A stretch of DNA of 64,000 nucleotides from Alphaproteobacteria bacterium (GTDB taxonomy: Bacteria > Pseudomonadota > Alphaproteobacteria > Ferrovibrionales > Ferrovibrionaceae): NCBI GenBank assembly GCA_947473805.1, contig CANJGB010000004.1, positions 83,380 to 147,379 of the forward strand, written 5' to 3'. Positions within the stretch are counted from its first letter, which is position 1. Each line of letters opens with the position of its first letter. Of the stretch, positions 47,944-56,591 are shown in pieces. The translations under genes were made by a program, and so were the position numbers. The notes under the pieces were generated by a model. That model saw only the letters and a list, made by a program, of their open reading frames with translations. It was not told the DNA's origin and ran no database searches.

Positions 47944-49143
47944 ATGTGGACACGCCGCCGCGCCGTGAGCCTCCTCGCCGCCGGCACCGCGCTGCCGCTG
48001 GTCCTACCCGGAGTCGCGCTGGCCGCAGCGCCGACCGACCGGCGCCTGGTCGTCGTGCTGCTGCGTGGCGCACTGGACGGCCTCGCCGCAGTGCCGCCGT
48101 GGCGCGATGCCAAATATGCCGAGGTGCGACAAGGTCTGGCGCTCGATCCGCCGGGCAGTGGCGACGGTGTGCTCGACCTCGACGGCTATTTCGGCCTGCA
48201 TCCGGCCCTCGCGCCGGTCCATGCGCATTATGCCAAAGGCGACCTGGCCGTCTTCCAGGCGGTCGCCGGCCCTTATCGCGACCGTTCCCATTTCGATGCC
48301 CAGGACTTGATGGAGAATGGCACCACCCGGCCGCGCGGTGCCGCCGATGGCTGGCTGAACCGGGCACTGGGGACGCTGCCGGGCGGCGGTCATCGCCTTG
48401 GCCTGGCGGTCGGTCAGCAGGTGCCGCTGCTGCTGCGCGGGGACGTCGGCGTCGCGTCCTGGGCGCCGCGTAACCTGCCGGATGCGCCGCCAGACTTTCT
48501 CACCAAACTGGGCCTTCTGTGGGCAGGCGATCCGCTGTTCGCCCCGGCCCTGGCCGAGGGGATGCGCGCCCAGGCCATGAGCGACGAAGTCTTGGGCCCG
48601 GCACAGCCAGGCGCCCCCCGGCGCGGGCCGGCTCTCGCCGCCCTCGGCGAACCGGTGGGCAAGCTCCTGGCCGCAGCCGGCGGTCCGCGGATCGCGGTCC
48701 TGGAAGCCTATGGCTGGGACACCCATTCCCAGCAGGGCAAGCTGACCGGTCGCCTCGCCACCGCCCTGGAGCAACTGGCTGGCGCGCTGGACGGGCTGGC
48801 CCGCGGACTGGGCCCGGCCTGGGACCGTACGGCCATCGTGGCGATCACGGAATTCGGCCGCACGGTGGCACCGAATGGCACCAACGGCACCGACCACGGC
48901 ACGGCGACCTGCGCCTTCCTGCTAGGCGGGGCGGTAAAGGGAGGACGGGTCCTGGCCGACTGGCCGGGCTTGGCGCCGCAGAATCTCTACGAAGGCCGCG
49001 ACCTGCGTCCAACCGTCGACGTGCGGCAGATCCTCAAGGGAGTGTTGCACGACCATATGGGGGTCGAGATCGCGGCGCTGGATCGCCTGGTCTTCCCCGA
49101 CAGTGCGGGTGCCCGGCCGCTGTCAGGCCTGATCCGGACCTAG
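47944..49143 (+). CDS. DUF1501 family protein with twin-arginine-like signal
   Basis: 399 residues. The start TRRRAVSLLAAGTALPLVLPGVALAAAP fits a Tat-type or Sec signal (RR followed by hydrophobic region). Conserved parts: RRLVVVLLRGALDGLAAVPP, LHPALAPVHAHYAKGDLAVFQAVAGPYRDRSHFDAQDLMENG, and VAITEFGRTVAPNGTNGTDHGTA, consistent with the alkaline-phosphatase-like DUF1501 fold. Probably exported, with a partner to DUF1800. Its stop overlaps the small minus-strand gene. Confidence 0.9.
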   Translation: MWTRRRAVSLLAAGTALPLVLPGVALAAAPTDRRLVVVLLRGALDGLAAVPPWRDAKYAEVRQGLALDPPGSGDGVLDLDGYFGLHPALAPVHAHYAKGDLAVFQAVAGPYRDRSHFDAQDLMENGTTRPRGAADGWLNRALGTLPGGGHRLGLAVGQQVPLLLRGDVGVASWAPRNLPDAPPDFLTKLGLLWAGDPLFAPALAEGMRAQAMSDEVLGPAQPGAPRRGPALAALGEPVGKLLAAAGGPRIAVLEAYGWDTHSQQGKLTGRLATALEQLAGALDGLARGLGPAWDRTAIVAITEFGRTVAPNGTNGTDHGTATCAFLLGGAVKGGRVLADWPGLAPQNLYEGRDLRPTVDVRQILKGVLHDHMGVEIAALDRLVFPDSAGARPLSGLIRT

Positions 49144-49358
49144 CCGCGCTGGTCCAGCGGGCGGACGGCGACGACCGAGCTTTTGTTCAGCAGGGTGATC
49201 TGCCCGGTCTGGGTAACCCGGAACGGAAAATAGGGGGCGGGCTCGTTCAGCATGTCGAGGACGCGCTGGTTTGCGTTGATGAAGACCTGGCCCATCTGGG
49301 TCGTGCCCTCGTAGAGCGTCAGTTCGACATCAACCGTAATTTTAGGAATCATCGCCAT
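49140..49358 (-). CDS. Small conserved-looking protein, 72 aa
   Basis: ATG 49358 or 49352 gives a 70-72-residue soluble protein with alternating beta strands (KITVDVELTLYEGTTQMGQVFI, FRVTQTGQITLLNKSSVVAVRP). The pattern of a short beta-barrel looks real, and it fills the space between two convergent or divergent genes. Function unknown. Confidence 0.6.
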   Translation of the reverse strand: MAMIPKITVDVELTLYEGTTQMGQVFINANQRVLDMLNEPAPYFPFRVTQTGQITLLNKSSVVAVRPLDQRG

Positions 49359-49461
49359 GCTGGGGATATTAGCGGGACCCCTGTCTGGCGGCCAGTAGGC
49401 CGGATGGCAATAATCGGGCTTCTGCGGTAGAATCCACGGGTTTCGCGTTCTGGGGGTCAAG

Positions 49462-51636
49462 ATGGTTCCGGCAGTGATTCCCGATGGCAAGGCAGACGGC
49501 GACAGGGCCGGGGACGAGGCTGCGCCTTCCCGCGGCCATGTCAGGGTCGGCCTGCGTCTCAGCCTGGTCGCCATTTCCCTCTTCACCGTCGCTTTCACGG
49601 CGCTGGCCGTGCATGTGCCGTGGTTCTTCATCTCGCGCCAGAACATCGCCGACATGGCGGAGCAGCTGAACACCGAGATCGTCGGTGGCGTCAGCAGCGA
49701 ACTGGACGACATCTTCTCGTCCGCCGTCGCCGCACAGCAGACCATCTACGACATCCTCAGGGATGGCGTTATCGACATTGACGACAAGCGCGCCCGCGAC
49801 CGGCTGTTCTTCTCGTTCCTCAACGCCAATTCGCATTTCTCGTGGGTCAGCTTCGGCAAGCCGAACGGTGATTTCTACGGCACCCAGCGGCGTGACGACG
49901 TGAACCTGCGCATCGTCGAGAGCAAGTGGAACGAGGCCAGCAAGCTGGCGGAGCGGACCGAGGACTATTACGTCAACGACGGTGAACGCATCAGCTTCAC
50001 GATCACCAAGTTCAAGACCAACGACTATTTTTCGCCGACCCGCAGCTGGTACAGGCGCGCGGTGCAGTTTCCGGAAAAGCACATCTGGACCGAAGTCTAC
50101 GTTTTCGACACCAGCAAGAAGCCCGGCCTGAATGCCGCCAAGCTGTTCGAGCGCAACGGCCAGGTGGTCGGCGTCATCAGCGTCGCCATCGAGCTCGATC
50201 GCATCTCGCGCTACCTGCAGAACCTGAAGTCGATCCGTTCGGGCGCCGCATTCATCGTCAACCCGAAGGGCAACCTGATCGCCTTTCCGGACTCCACCGA
50301 AGTGACGCGCCCCGGCAAGAACCCCGACGAGCCGGAATTGAAGCCGCTGCGCGATTCATATCATCCGCTGCTCCGCCTGGCCCAGGCGGCGATCGATGAC
50401 AACAACATCAATCTCGAGACCATCAAGACGCCGATCCAGGTGCTGTCCACCAAGGGCGGTCGCTACTTCGTCACGCTGGCGCCAACCGGCCACGAGGGCT
50501 GGATCGCCGGAACGGTGATTCCGGAATCCGACTTCATGGCGACCATCCAGCGGAACTACCTGATCCTGCTGCTGGTCGTGCTTGCGGCGCTGGCGGTGGT
50601 CGGCCTTGTCTCGGTGATGGTCTCGCGCAACCTGTTCATCCGGCCGCTGCGCCACATCATCCGCCAGACCAAGCTGATCGAGCGCCTCGACCTGACCAGC
50701 GTCAAGCACGTGCCGACCCGCATCGCCGAGATCGACAGCCTGTCCACCGCGGTCGATCAGATGAGCCGCGGTCTCAGCAGTTTCCGCAAATACCTGCCCG
50801 GCGACCTGGTGCAGACCCTGATGTCGCAAGGCGTCGTCGCCGAACTGGGTGGCGACCGGCGTACCCTGACCATCCTGTTCATGGACCTCGAGGGTTTCAC
50901 CTCGTTGTCCGAGCGGCTGGGCCACCGCATGGTGCCGTTCCTCGGCGACTATCTGAGCGCCATGTCGAACGTGATCATGCGGACCAACGGCACCATCGAC
51001 AAGTATATCGGCGATGCCGTCATGGCCTTCTGGGGCGCGCCCTTCTACAACGAGAACCACGCCTCTGACGCCTGCCGCGCCGCGCTGGAATGCGGCAAGG
51101 CGATGGAGCAGATGCGTGTCGAATGGGCCCGCCAGGGTCATCCCGAACTGCGCGTCCGCATCGGCCTCAACACCGGCCGTGTCGTCGTCGGCAACATCGG
51201 CTCGAACGAACGACTGAACTACACGGTCATCGGCGACCCGGTGAACCTGTCCAGCCGTCTCGAGGGCATGAACAAGATGTTCGGCACCGAGATCCTGATC
51301 AGCCAGCACACCTTCGAACTGTGCAAGTACGACGTCGTGGCGCGCCGTCTCGATTTCGTCACCGTCAAGGGCCGTGACGAGCCGGTCGCGGTGTATGAAC
51401 TGCTGGCCATGCAGGACGAGCAGGGCGGCGCCGCCGGGTTCGAGTGGATACCGGTGTTCGAACGCGGGCTGCACCTGTACCGCGAGCGCCGCTGGGGCGA
51501 CGCGATCCAGCAATTCCGCAAGACCATCGACATGCGCGGCGCCGACCGGCCCTCGGCCGTCTTCATCGCCCGCTGCGAGGAAGCCATGGCCATGGACACC
51601 CGTCTGGCCCTGCCGAAGGCCGAAGCCGCGGAATAG
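49462..51636 (+). CDS. Membrane-bound class III nucleotide cyclase with extracytoplasmic sensor and HAMP
   Basis: 724 residues. Transmembrane helix (VAISLFTVAFTALAVHVPW, about 35-55), then a roughly 310-residue extracytoplasmic double-Cache-like sensor (FSWVSFGKPNGDFYGTQR, RSWYRRAVQ, WTEVYVFD, GVISVAIELDRISRYLQ), a second helix (LILLLVVLAALAVVGLVSVMV), HAMP, and the cyclase domain. Both metal Asp residues (FMDLEGFTSLSERL; KYIGDAVMAFWG) and NYTVIGDPVNLSSRLE are present. The C-tail (GLHLYRERRWGDAIQQF) resembles the tail of the 41949-44243 cyclase. The probable product is cAMP. Confidence 0.92.
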   Translation: MVPAVIPDGKADGDRAGDEAAPSRGHVRVGLRLSLVAISLFTVAFTALAVHVPWFFISRQNIADMAEQLNTEIVGGVSSELDDIFSSAVAAQQTIYDILRDGVIDIDDKRARDRLFFSFLNANSHFSWVSFGKPNGDFYGTQRRDDVNLRIVESKWNEASKLAERTEDYYVNDGERISFTITKFKTNDYFSPTRSWYRRAVQFPEKHIWTEVYVFDTSKKPGLNAAKLFERNGQVVGVISVAIELDRISRYLQNLKSIRSGAAFIVNPKGNLIAFPDSTEVTRPGKNPDEPELKPLRDSYHPLLRLAQAAIDDNNINLETIKTPIQVLSTKGGRYFVTLAPTGHEGWIAGTVIPESDFMATIQRNYLILLLVVLAALAVVGLVSVMVSRNLFIRPLRHIIRQTKLIERLDLTSVKHVPTRIAEIDSLSTAVDQMSRGLSSFRKYLPGDLVQTLMSQGVVAELGGDRRTLTILFMDLEGFTSLSERLGHRMVPFLGDYLSAMSNVIMRTNGTIDKYIGDAVMAFWGAPFYNENHASDACRAALECGKAMEQMRVEWARQGHPELRVRIGLNTGRVVVGNIGSNERLNYTVIGDPVNLSSRLEGMNKMFGTEILISQHTFELCKYDVVARRLDFVTVKGRDEPVAVYELLAMQDEQGGAAGFEWIPVFERGLHLYRERRWGDAIQQFRKTIDMRGADRPSAVFIARCEEAMAMDTRLALPKAEAAE

Positions 51637-51640
51637 GTCC

Positions 51641-51720
51641 GGCTTATTTAGGCTTATCCAAGCTTATTCTGGCTTGTCTGCGCTTATTCAGGCTTGTTTC
51701 GGCTTATTTAGGCTTATCCA
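51641..51720. repeat. Eight exact-length 10-bp tandem repeats, consensus GGCTTATTYA
   Basis: Beginning four bases after the cyclase stop, eight 10-bp units follow without any spacer: GGCTTATTTA, GGCTTATCCA, AGCTTATTCT, GGCTTGTCTG, CGCTTATTCA, GGCTTGTTTC, GGCTTATTTA, GGCTTATCCA. Units 1-2 and 7-8 are identical (20-bp direct repeat, 60 bp apart). GCTT is invariant in every unit. The period equals about one helical turn, and the array is far more AT-rich than its surroundings. The remaining gap to 51860 is AT-rich and holds the ribosome site of the next gene. Confidence 0.95.
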
Positions 51721-51860
51721 GGCCGGTGTTTCGGGTCAATTTTGGCTCAAATCTGCGTTTTTTATCCCCAACACTGCTTTGATAAAGTGCGCATCCAAAA
51801 TCAGCGCATGTCGGATATAAGTTTTAATTCCTTTGAATCAAGAAGGAACAGGGAGGAAAG

Positions 51861-52409
51861 ATGGAGCGTCTACGCGCGCCCGCACCGGCAGACATGAACC
51901 CGGAGCAGCGAAAGTTCTATGACGATTATCTGGTCCGCTTCGGCAAGGAACCGGTCGGACCGGTCTGGGTCTGGATGACCGTGCCGGCATTGGCCATGGC
52001 GGCAACCCAACTTGGCCTCTACGTGTCGCGCGACATGGCCCTGCCGAAGCGGTTGAAGGAAATCGCCATCCTTGTCACGGCGCGGCGCTGGACTGCGCAG
52101 TACGAATGGTATGCCCACGAGCGCATGTCGGCCGCGGCTGGCGTCGAGGCCGATATCATCGAGGCGATCCGGCACAAGCGCCGCCCGGCGTTCAAGGATG
52201 CCAAGGACGATCTGGTGTTCGACTTTGCAACGGCGGTCATGGAGAAGGGCCGTGTCGATGACGCGCTGTACCGGCGCGCGATCACGGACCTCGGCGACCG
52301 GCAGGTGGTCGAGTTGACGACGGTGCTGGGGCTTTATGCGATGGTGTCGATCACGCTCAACACCTTCGAGTTTGCCATTCCGGCGGACGCGGTGCCGCTG
52401 TCGGAATAG
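51861..52409 (+). CDS. Carboxymuconolactone decarboxylase family protein (AhpD-like)
   Basis: 182 residues, with strong GGGAGGAA upstream of ATG 51861. Helical protein with the CMD region LPKRLKEIAILVTARRWTAQYEWYAHERMSAAAGV. The usual CxxC of AhpD is replaced here (TAQYEWYAH), so peroxidase/disulfide activity is unlikely. Members of this CxxC-less group are often found with catabolic gene clusters. Substrate unknown. Confidence 0.85.
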   Translation: MERLRAPAPADMNPEQRKFYDDYLVRFGKEPVGPVWVWMTVPALAMAATQLGLYVSRDMALPKRLKEIAILVTARRWTAQYEWYAHERMSAAAGVEADIIEAIRHKRRPAFKDAKDDLVFDFATAVMEKGRVDDALYRRAITDLGDRQVVELTTVLGLYAMVSITLNTFEFAIPADAVPLSE

Positions 52410-52417
52410 CCGGAACA

Positions 52418-52452
52418 GACCGCGCCGGGATTTCTCCCGGCGCGGTCCTTTT
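52418..52452. terminator. Bidirectional rho-independent terminator
   Basis: Perfect 13-bp stem GACCGCGCCGGGA / TCCCGGCGCGGTC with TTTC loop (52418-52447), followed by CTTTT on the plus strand. It lies between the convergent CMD-family and Bug-type genes. Confidence 0.85.
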
Positions 52453-52454
52453 GC

Positions 52455-53429
52455 CTATTCCGGCTGGACGCCAACTATCTCCGCAACCTTCTTCCAGGTC
52501 GGGATTTCGCGCTCGACGGTGGCGCGGAACTCTTCCGGGGTCGAGGCAACGGGGATGTACACCTGCGTCTTCACCCGGTTCAGGATTTCATCGCTCTTGA
52601 TGTATTCCTTGGCCTCGGCCGCCAGCTTGTCGACGATGGCCTTTGGCGTGCCCTTCGGCGCCAACAGGCCGCTCCACGGCGACGAGATGACAGTCTTGAA
52701 GCCCAGTTCATCGACCGTCGGCACGTTGGGCAGCTGCGGATGACGCTTCGGCGCGATGGCCGCCAGCACCTTGTATTCGCCGTTGTCGACGAACTGCTTC
52801 ACGCCCGAGAGCGAGGCCATCGCGAACTGCACCTCATTGGCCAGCAATGCCTGCATGTACTGGCTCTGCCCGCCGTTATAGGGAATTTCGACCAGGTTGA
52901 TGCCGGCTTCGCGCTTCAGCGCCTCAATGCCCATGTAGATGACGCCGCGGCTGGTCGAGGCGTAGTTCAGCTTGCCCGGATTGGCCTTGGCGTAGGCGAT
53001 CAGTTCCGGCAGCGTGTTGACCGGCACCGTCTTGTTGACGCCCAGCACGGTCGCGAAGCTGGACAGGATGGTGATGAACTCGAAGTCCTTCAGCGGATCG
53101 AACGAGGTCGCCTTGTACAGTGTCGGCATCGTCGACAGCGAGCCGGTGGTGTACAGCAGCGTATAGCCGTCGTTTGGCGCGCGGGCGACGATTTCGGTGC
53201 CGATCAGCGTGCCCGAACCCGGCCGGTTGTCGATGACGAATGACTGGCCCAGGCGCTGCTGCAGGAAATTGGCGAAGCCGCGGATTTCGATATCCGCGCC
53301 AGCACCCGCCGCGTAGGGCAACACGACTCTGACCGGCTTGTTCGGATAGCCCTGGGCGCCCGCCGAGGTGGCGAACAGGCCACCCAGCAGTGCCGCCGTG
53401 ACGCCCGCGACGAACGAAAACTTCTTCAT
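52455..53429 (-). CDS. Bug-type (TctC) substrate-binding protein
   Basis: 324 residues with signal peptide (FVAGVTAALLGGLFATSAGAQ). Family pattern: YPNKPVRVVLPYAAGAGADIEIRGFA, VIDNRPGSGTLIGTEIVARAPNDGYTLLYTT, then YNGGQSQYMQALLANEVQFAM and LPNVPTVDELGFK, SPWSGLLAPKGTP. Such periplasmic proteins bind carboxylates and usually work with TctAB, but no membrane components are nearby, so it is an orphan binder as is common in this family. Confidence 0.9.
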   Translation of the reverse strand: MKKFSFVAGVTAALLGGLFATSAGAQGYPNKPVRVVLPYAAGAGADIEIRGFANFLQQRLGQSFVIDNRPGSGTLIGTEIVARAPNDGYTLLYTTGSLSTMPTLYKATSFDPLKDFEFITILSSFATVLGVNKTVPVNTLPELIAYAKANPGKLNYASTSRGVIYMGIEALKREAGINLVEIPYNGGQSQYMQALLANEVQFAMASLSGVKQFVDNGEYKVLAAIAPKRHPQLPNVPTVDELGFKTVISSPWSGLLAPKGTPKAIVDKLAAEAKEYIKSDEILNRVKTQVYIPVASTPEEFRATVEREIPTWKKVAEIVGVQPE

Positions 53430-53638
53430 TTGGAGATGCTCCCTGTTAAAAAGCCGGGTCTTTTAAGCCTCAGCCTTGCCCGATTTTCCATAATTTGGGG
53501 TCCATTCGCAAGCATCCGGCCGTGTTGGTCCTCGAATGGCCGAATGTAGCCGGAAATGGGCCTTGGGATCGGCCTCGTTGTGGTCCAGAATTGCCGGATA
53601 ATTGCGGTTGCACCGCAAGTCCGCGACGGAGGAAGCGC

Positions 53639-55366
53639 GTGCCCGATATCGATCTGATCGTACGAAACGGCCTCGTGGTCGATGGTCTCGGCGGGGAACC
53701 GTTCGAGGCTGATGTCGCCGTGGTGAACGGACGCATTGCCGCCATCGGCAAGGTGCAGGGTCGTGCGCGCGAGGAGATCGATGCGCGCGGCAAGATCGTG
53801 ACGCCAGGCTTTGTCGACATCCACACGCACTATGACGGCCAGGTGACGTGGGACGAGCGCCTGATGCCCTCATCCCTTCATGGGGTGACCTCGGTGGTGA
53901 TGGGCAATTGCGGCGTCGGCTTTGCGCCCTGCCGCCCGGAACAGCGCGAACTTCTGCTGCAGCTGATGGAGGGCGTGGAGGACATTCCCCAGGTGGTGCT
54001 GGCCGAAGGCGTGCCTTGGAAGTGGGAGAGCTTCCCGCAATATCTCGACTTCGTCGCCGGCCGCCGCTTCGACATCGACTGTGCCGCCTATGTCCCGCAT
54101 GCGGCTCTGCGCGTGTTCGTCATGGGCCAGCGCGCCTTCGACCGTGAGCCGGCGACCGCCGATGACCGCGCCCGGATGGCCGCCATCCTGACCGAATCCA
54201 TTGCCGCCGGCGCGATGGGATTCGGAACGTCGCGCACGGTGCTGCATCGTTCCTCCAGCGGCGACACGACGCCGACCGTCGCCGCGACAGAAGCGGAACT
54301 GACCGCCCTCGCCACCGCGGTGGCGCAGAGCGGGCGCGGCATCATGCAGTTCGTCAGCGACTGGGACGACCTGGACCGCGTGCTGCCGGAACTGCGCCGC
54401 ATCATTGACGCGTCGAACTGCCCGCTGACCATCGCTACCGCGCAGCAGCATCATGCGCCGACGCTGTACCGCGACATGCTGGACTGGACGGCGCAGGCAA
54501 ATGCCGACGGCCATCCGGTAAAGGTGCAGGTCCTCTGCCGCCCGTTCGGCCTGGTGCTGGGCCACGACCTGTCGCTCAACCCGTTCTACACCACGGCGAC
54601 GTACCGGAAGCTGGCGCACCTGCCGCTGGACCAGCGGGTGCGCGAACTGCGCCGGCCCGAGGTAAAGGCCGCAATCCTCGACGAGCCGACCGACCCCAAC
54701 CCGACCAACCTGCTGGGCCTGCGCGTGCGCAAGTTCGAGTGGCAGTTCCCGTTCGGCGATCCGCCCAATTATGAGCCGCTGCCGGAAACCAGCGTGGCGG
54801 CGCAGGCGCAGCGCCGCGGCATGCGGCCGGACGAGCTGTGCTACGACCTGCTGCTGGAGAAGGACGGACACAACCTGATCTACCAGGCCGGTTCGAACTA
54901 TGCCCATGGCTCGCTCGACACCGTGCGCGAGATGCTGACCGACCCGCACACCGTGCCGGCGCTGGGCGATGGCGGCGCGCATCTCGGCTGCGTATGCGAC
55001 GCCAGCTACTCGACCTTCATGCTGGCGCACTGGACGCGCGACCGCACGCGCGGCGCGCGCCTGCCGCTTTCATTTGCGGTGAAGCAGCTGACGGCGGACA
55101 CGGCCGATCTGGTCGGGCTGCGCGATCGCGGCCGCCTTGGCGTCGGCTACCGCGCTGACCTCAACGTGATCGACATCGACCGTCTAACGCTGGGCGCACC
55201 CGAAATCATCCGCGACCTGCCGGCCGGCGGACGGCGCATGATCCAGCGCACGAAGGGTTATGTGGCGACGGTGGTGAACGGCACCGTCACTTACCGCGAG
55301 GGCGAGGCGACCGGCGCGCTGCCGGGCCGCCTTGTGCGCGGCCAGCAGGACGCGCCGCGGCGCTGA
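53639..55366 (+). CDS. N-acyl-D-amino-acid deacylase-type amidohydrolase
   Basis: 575 residues from GTG 53639, preceded by GGAGGAAG. Metal motif [18 protein letters not shown], then [17 protein letters not shown] with the bridging Cys typical of D-aminoacylases, [18 protein letters not shown], the aspartate region [16 protein letters not shown] and the end [18 protein letters not shown]. The family hydrolyses N-acyl-D-amino acids or related amides. It is divergent from the Bug-type binder gene, so the two may act on the same compound, though this is inferred. Confidence 0.9.
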   Translation: MPDIDLIVRNGLVVDGLGGEPFEADVAVVNGRIAAIGKVQGRAREEIDARGKIVTPGFVDIHTHYDGQVTWDERLMPSSLHGVTSVVMGNCGVGFAPCRPEQRELLLQLMEGVEDIPQVVLAEGVPWKWESFPQYLDFVAGRRFDIDCAAYVPHAALRVFVMGQRAFDREPATADDRARMAAILTESIAAGAMGFGTSRTVLHRSSSGDTTPTVAATEAELTALATAVAQSGRGIMQFVSDWDDLDRVLPELRRIIDASNCPLTIATAQQHHAPTLYRDMLDWTAQANADGHPVKVQVLCRPFGLVLGHDLSLNPFYTTATYRKLAHLPLDQRVRELRRPEVKAAILDEPTDPNPTNLLGLRVRKFEWQFPFGDPPNYEPLPETSVAAQAQRRGMRPDELCYDLLLEKDGHNLIYQAGSNYAHGSLDTVREMLTDPHTVPALGDGGAHLGCVCDASYSTFMLAHWTRDRTRGARLPLSFAVKQLTADTADLVGLRDRGRLGVGYRADLNVIDIDRLTLGAPEIIRDLPAGGRRMIQRTKGYVATVVNGTVTYREGEATGALPGRLVRGQQDAPRR

Positions 55367-55374
55367 TCTGATGC

Positions 55375-56577
55375 CTAGCTGTCGCCGCCCGACTTGACGA
55401 CCGACTGGCCCTTGTTGCGGACCACCTTGCCGACGTGGTCGTACACATAGGCCGAGGCCTCGAAGAACGAGAACGGGACCTTAAGGCCGATGTCGCGGGC
55501 GCGCAGGAAGTTGAGCGCGATGTCAGGCGGCGACACCACGCCGACCTTCATCTTCGACGCCTCGGTCTTGCCGGTCACCACGTCGGCACCGTAGATGGCG
55601 GCGAGATGGGCGTTGGAGTCGAAGCTGACGCCAATCGACATGACCGCGCTGTCCGGGCCTTCCTGGACGTTCTCGGGCACCACCGAGATCACCGGCACCT
55701 TGTCGGAATGCTGGTTGATGGTCGCCATCTCGACGAACACCGAGGTGCTGCCGGTGACCCAGAACACGCTGTCCTTCAGCTCCGGGTCGTTCTTGCGCAT
55801 CCTGGCGACCGCGGCGGGGACCACCTGGGCCAGCTGGTCCTTGGCCATGGCCGGATCGTCGACGGCGACGTCGAAGGCGTTGATGCCTTCCTTGCGCGCG
55901 GCCTCGGCAATCGGGCGGCCCTGGGTTTCGACCGCGCTGGTGTTCTTGAGGTCGACCAGGATGCCGATATTCTTCAGGTTCGGCTTCAACTCCTTGAGGT
56001 AGGCCATCTGCACCTCGAGCAACACGTTCAGCGAGGTGAAGGCGAAGTTGATGCCGCTGCCGCTCTCGTAGTCCTTCATCTGGCCCAGCTGGACCGGGTC
56101 CTTCGAGCAGACGGTGACGACGGGAATCTTGCTGTCGCGGAAGTTCTGGTAGAGGAACGCGGTCGATTCCGAGCCCATCGAGAAGATCAGGTCGTAGCCG
56201 TCCTTGTAGGCCTGGGCCATGACGGCTTTACCGGCGTCGGTCTTGTTGGTGTAGTTCTCGACCGTGAACTTCACGTTCAGGTCCTTTTCCGCGAACACGG
56301 TCAGGATCTTGGTCATGGCCACGTCGTAGGCCGACGACTTGCGCGGATACAGCACGAACACGCGCTTTTGCGGCCCGGTTCCCGGCGTCTTGCGGACCAG
56401 CGTGGCCTTGAGGTCGGAATTTTCGTCGTCGACGACGTCCCAGTTGGCCAGGGCCTCGTCGTAGATCTTGAACCAGCCGGCGATGCGGTTCATCGACTGG
56501 GCCTCGGCGTCGGCCGGAGACAATGCGATGAAGGCCACCGCGGCGGCCAGCAGAACAGAACGCAGAACCGTTTTCAT
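55375..56577 (-). CDS. Orphan ABC-type substrate-binding protein (PF04392-like)
   Basis: 400 residues with signal peptide (SVLLAAAVAFIALSPADAEAQ). The two-lobe binding-protein pattern of the ABC_sub_bind family is seen: KRVFVLYPRKSSAYDVAMTKILTVFAEK, YDLIFSMGSESTAFLYQNFRDSKIPVVTVCSKDP, LKNIGILVDLKNTSAVETQ, and a late VISVVPENVQEGPDSAVMSIGV. No ABC permease or ATPase is nearby. It is encoded 14 bp downstream of the sensor-MFS fusion, so it may present a ligand to that protein's periplasmic sensors. This is inference. Confidence 0.88.
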   Translation of the reverse strand: MKTVLRSVLLAAAVAFIALSPADAEAQSMNRIAGWFKIYDEALANWDVVDDENSDLKATLVRKTPGTGPQKRVFVLYPRKSSAYDVAMTKILTVFAEKDLNVKFTVENYTNKTDAGKAVMAQAYKDGYDLIFSMGSESTAFLYQNFRDSKIPVVTVCSKDPVQLGQMKDYESGSGINFAFTSLNVLLEVQMAYLKELKPNLKNIGILVDLKNTSAVETQGRPIAEAARKEGINAFDVAVDDPAMAKDQLAQVVPAAVARMRKNDPELKDSVFWVTGSTSVFVEMATINQHSDKVPVISVVPENVQEGPDSAVMSIGVSFDSNAHLAAIYGADVVTGKTEASKMKVGVVSPPDIALNFLRARDIGLKVPFSFFEASAYVYDHVGKVVRNKGQSVVKSGGDS

Positions 56578-56591
56578 GCGGACCTCCCGCT

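Noticed and set aside
51641..51720. The 10-bp array as a CRISPR array or a replication origin
   Set aside because: Units are 10 bp with no spacers and no cas genes, so not CRISPR. TTATCCA occurs twice but lacks the full DnaA-box end, and no dnaA/dnaN or parA neighbours exist.
52455..53429. Complete tripartite tricarboxylate transporter
   Set aside because: Only the binding protein is present. No TctA or TctB gene lies next to it.
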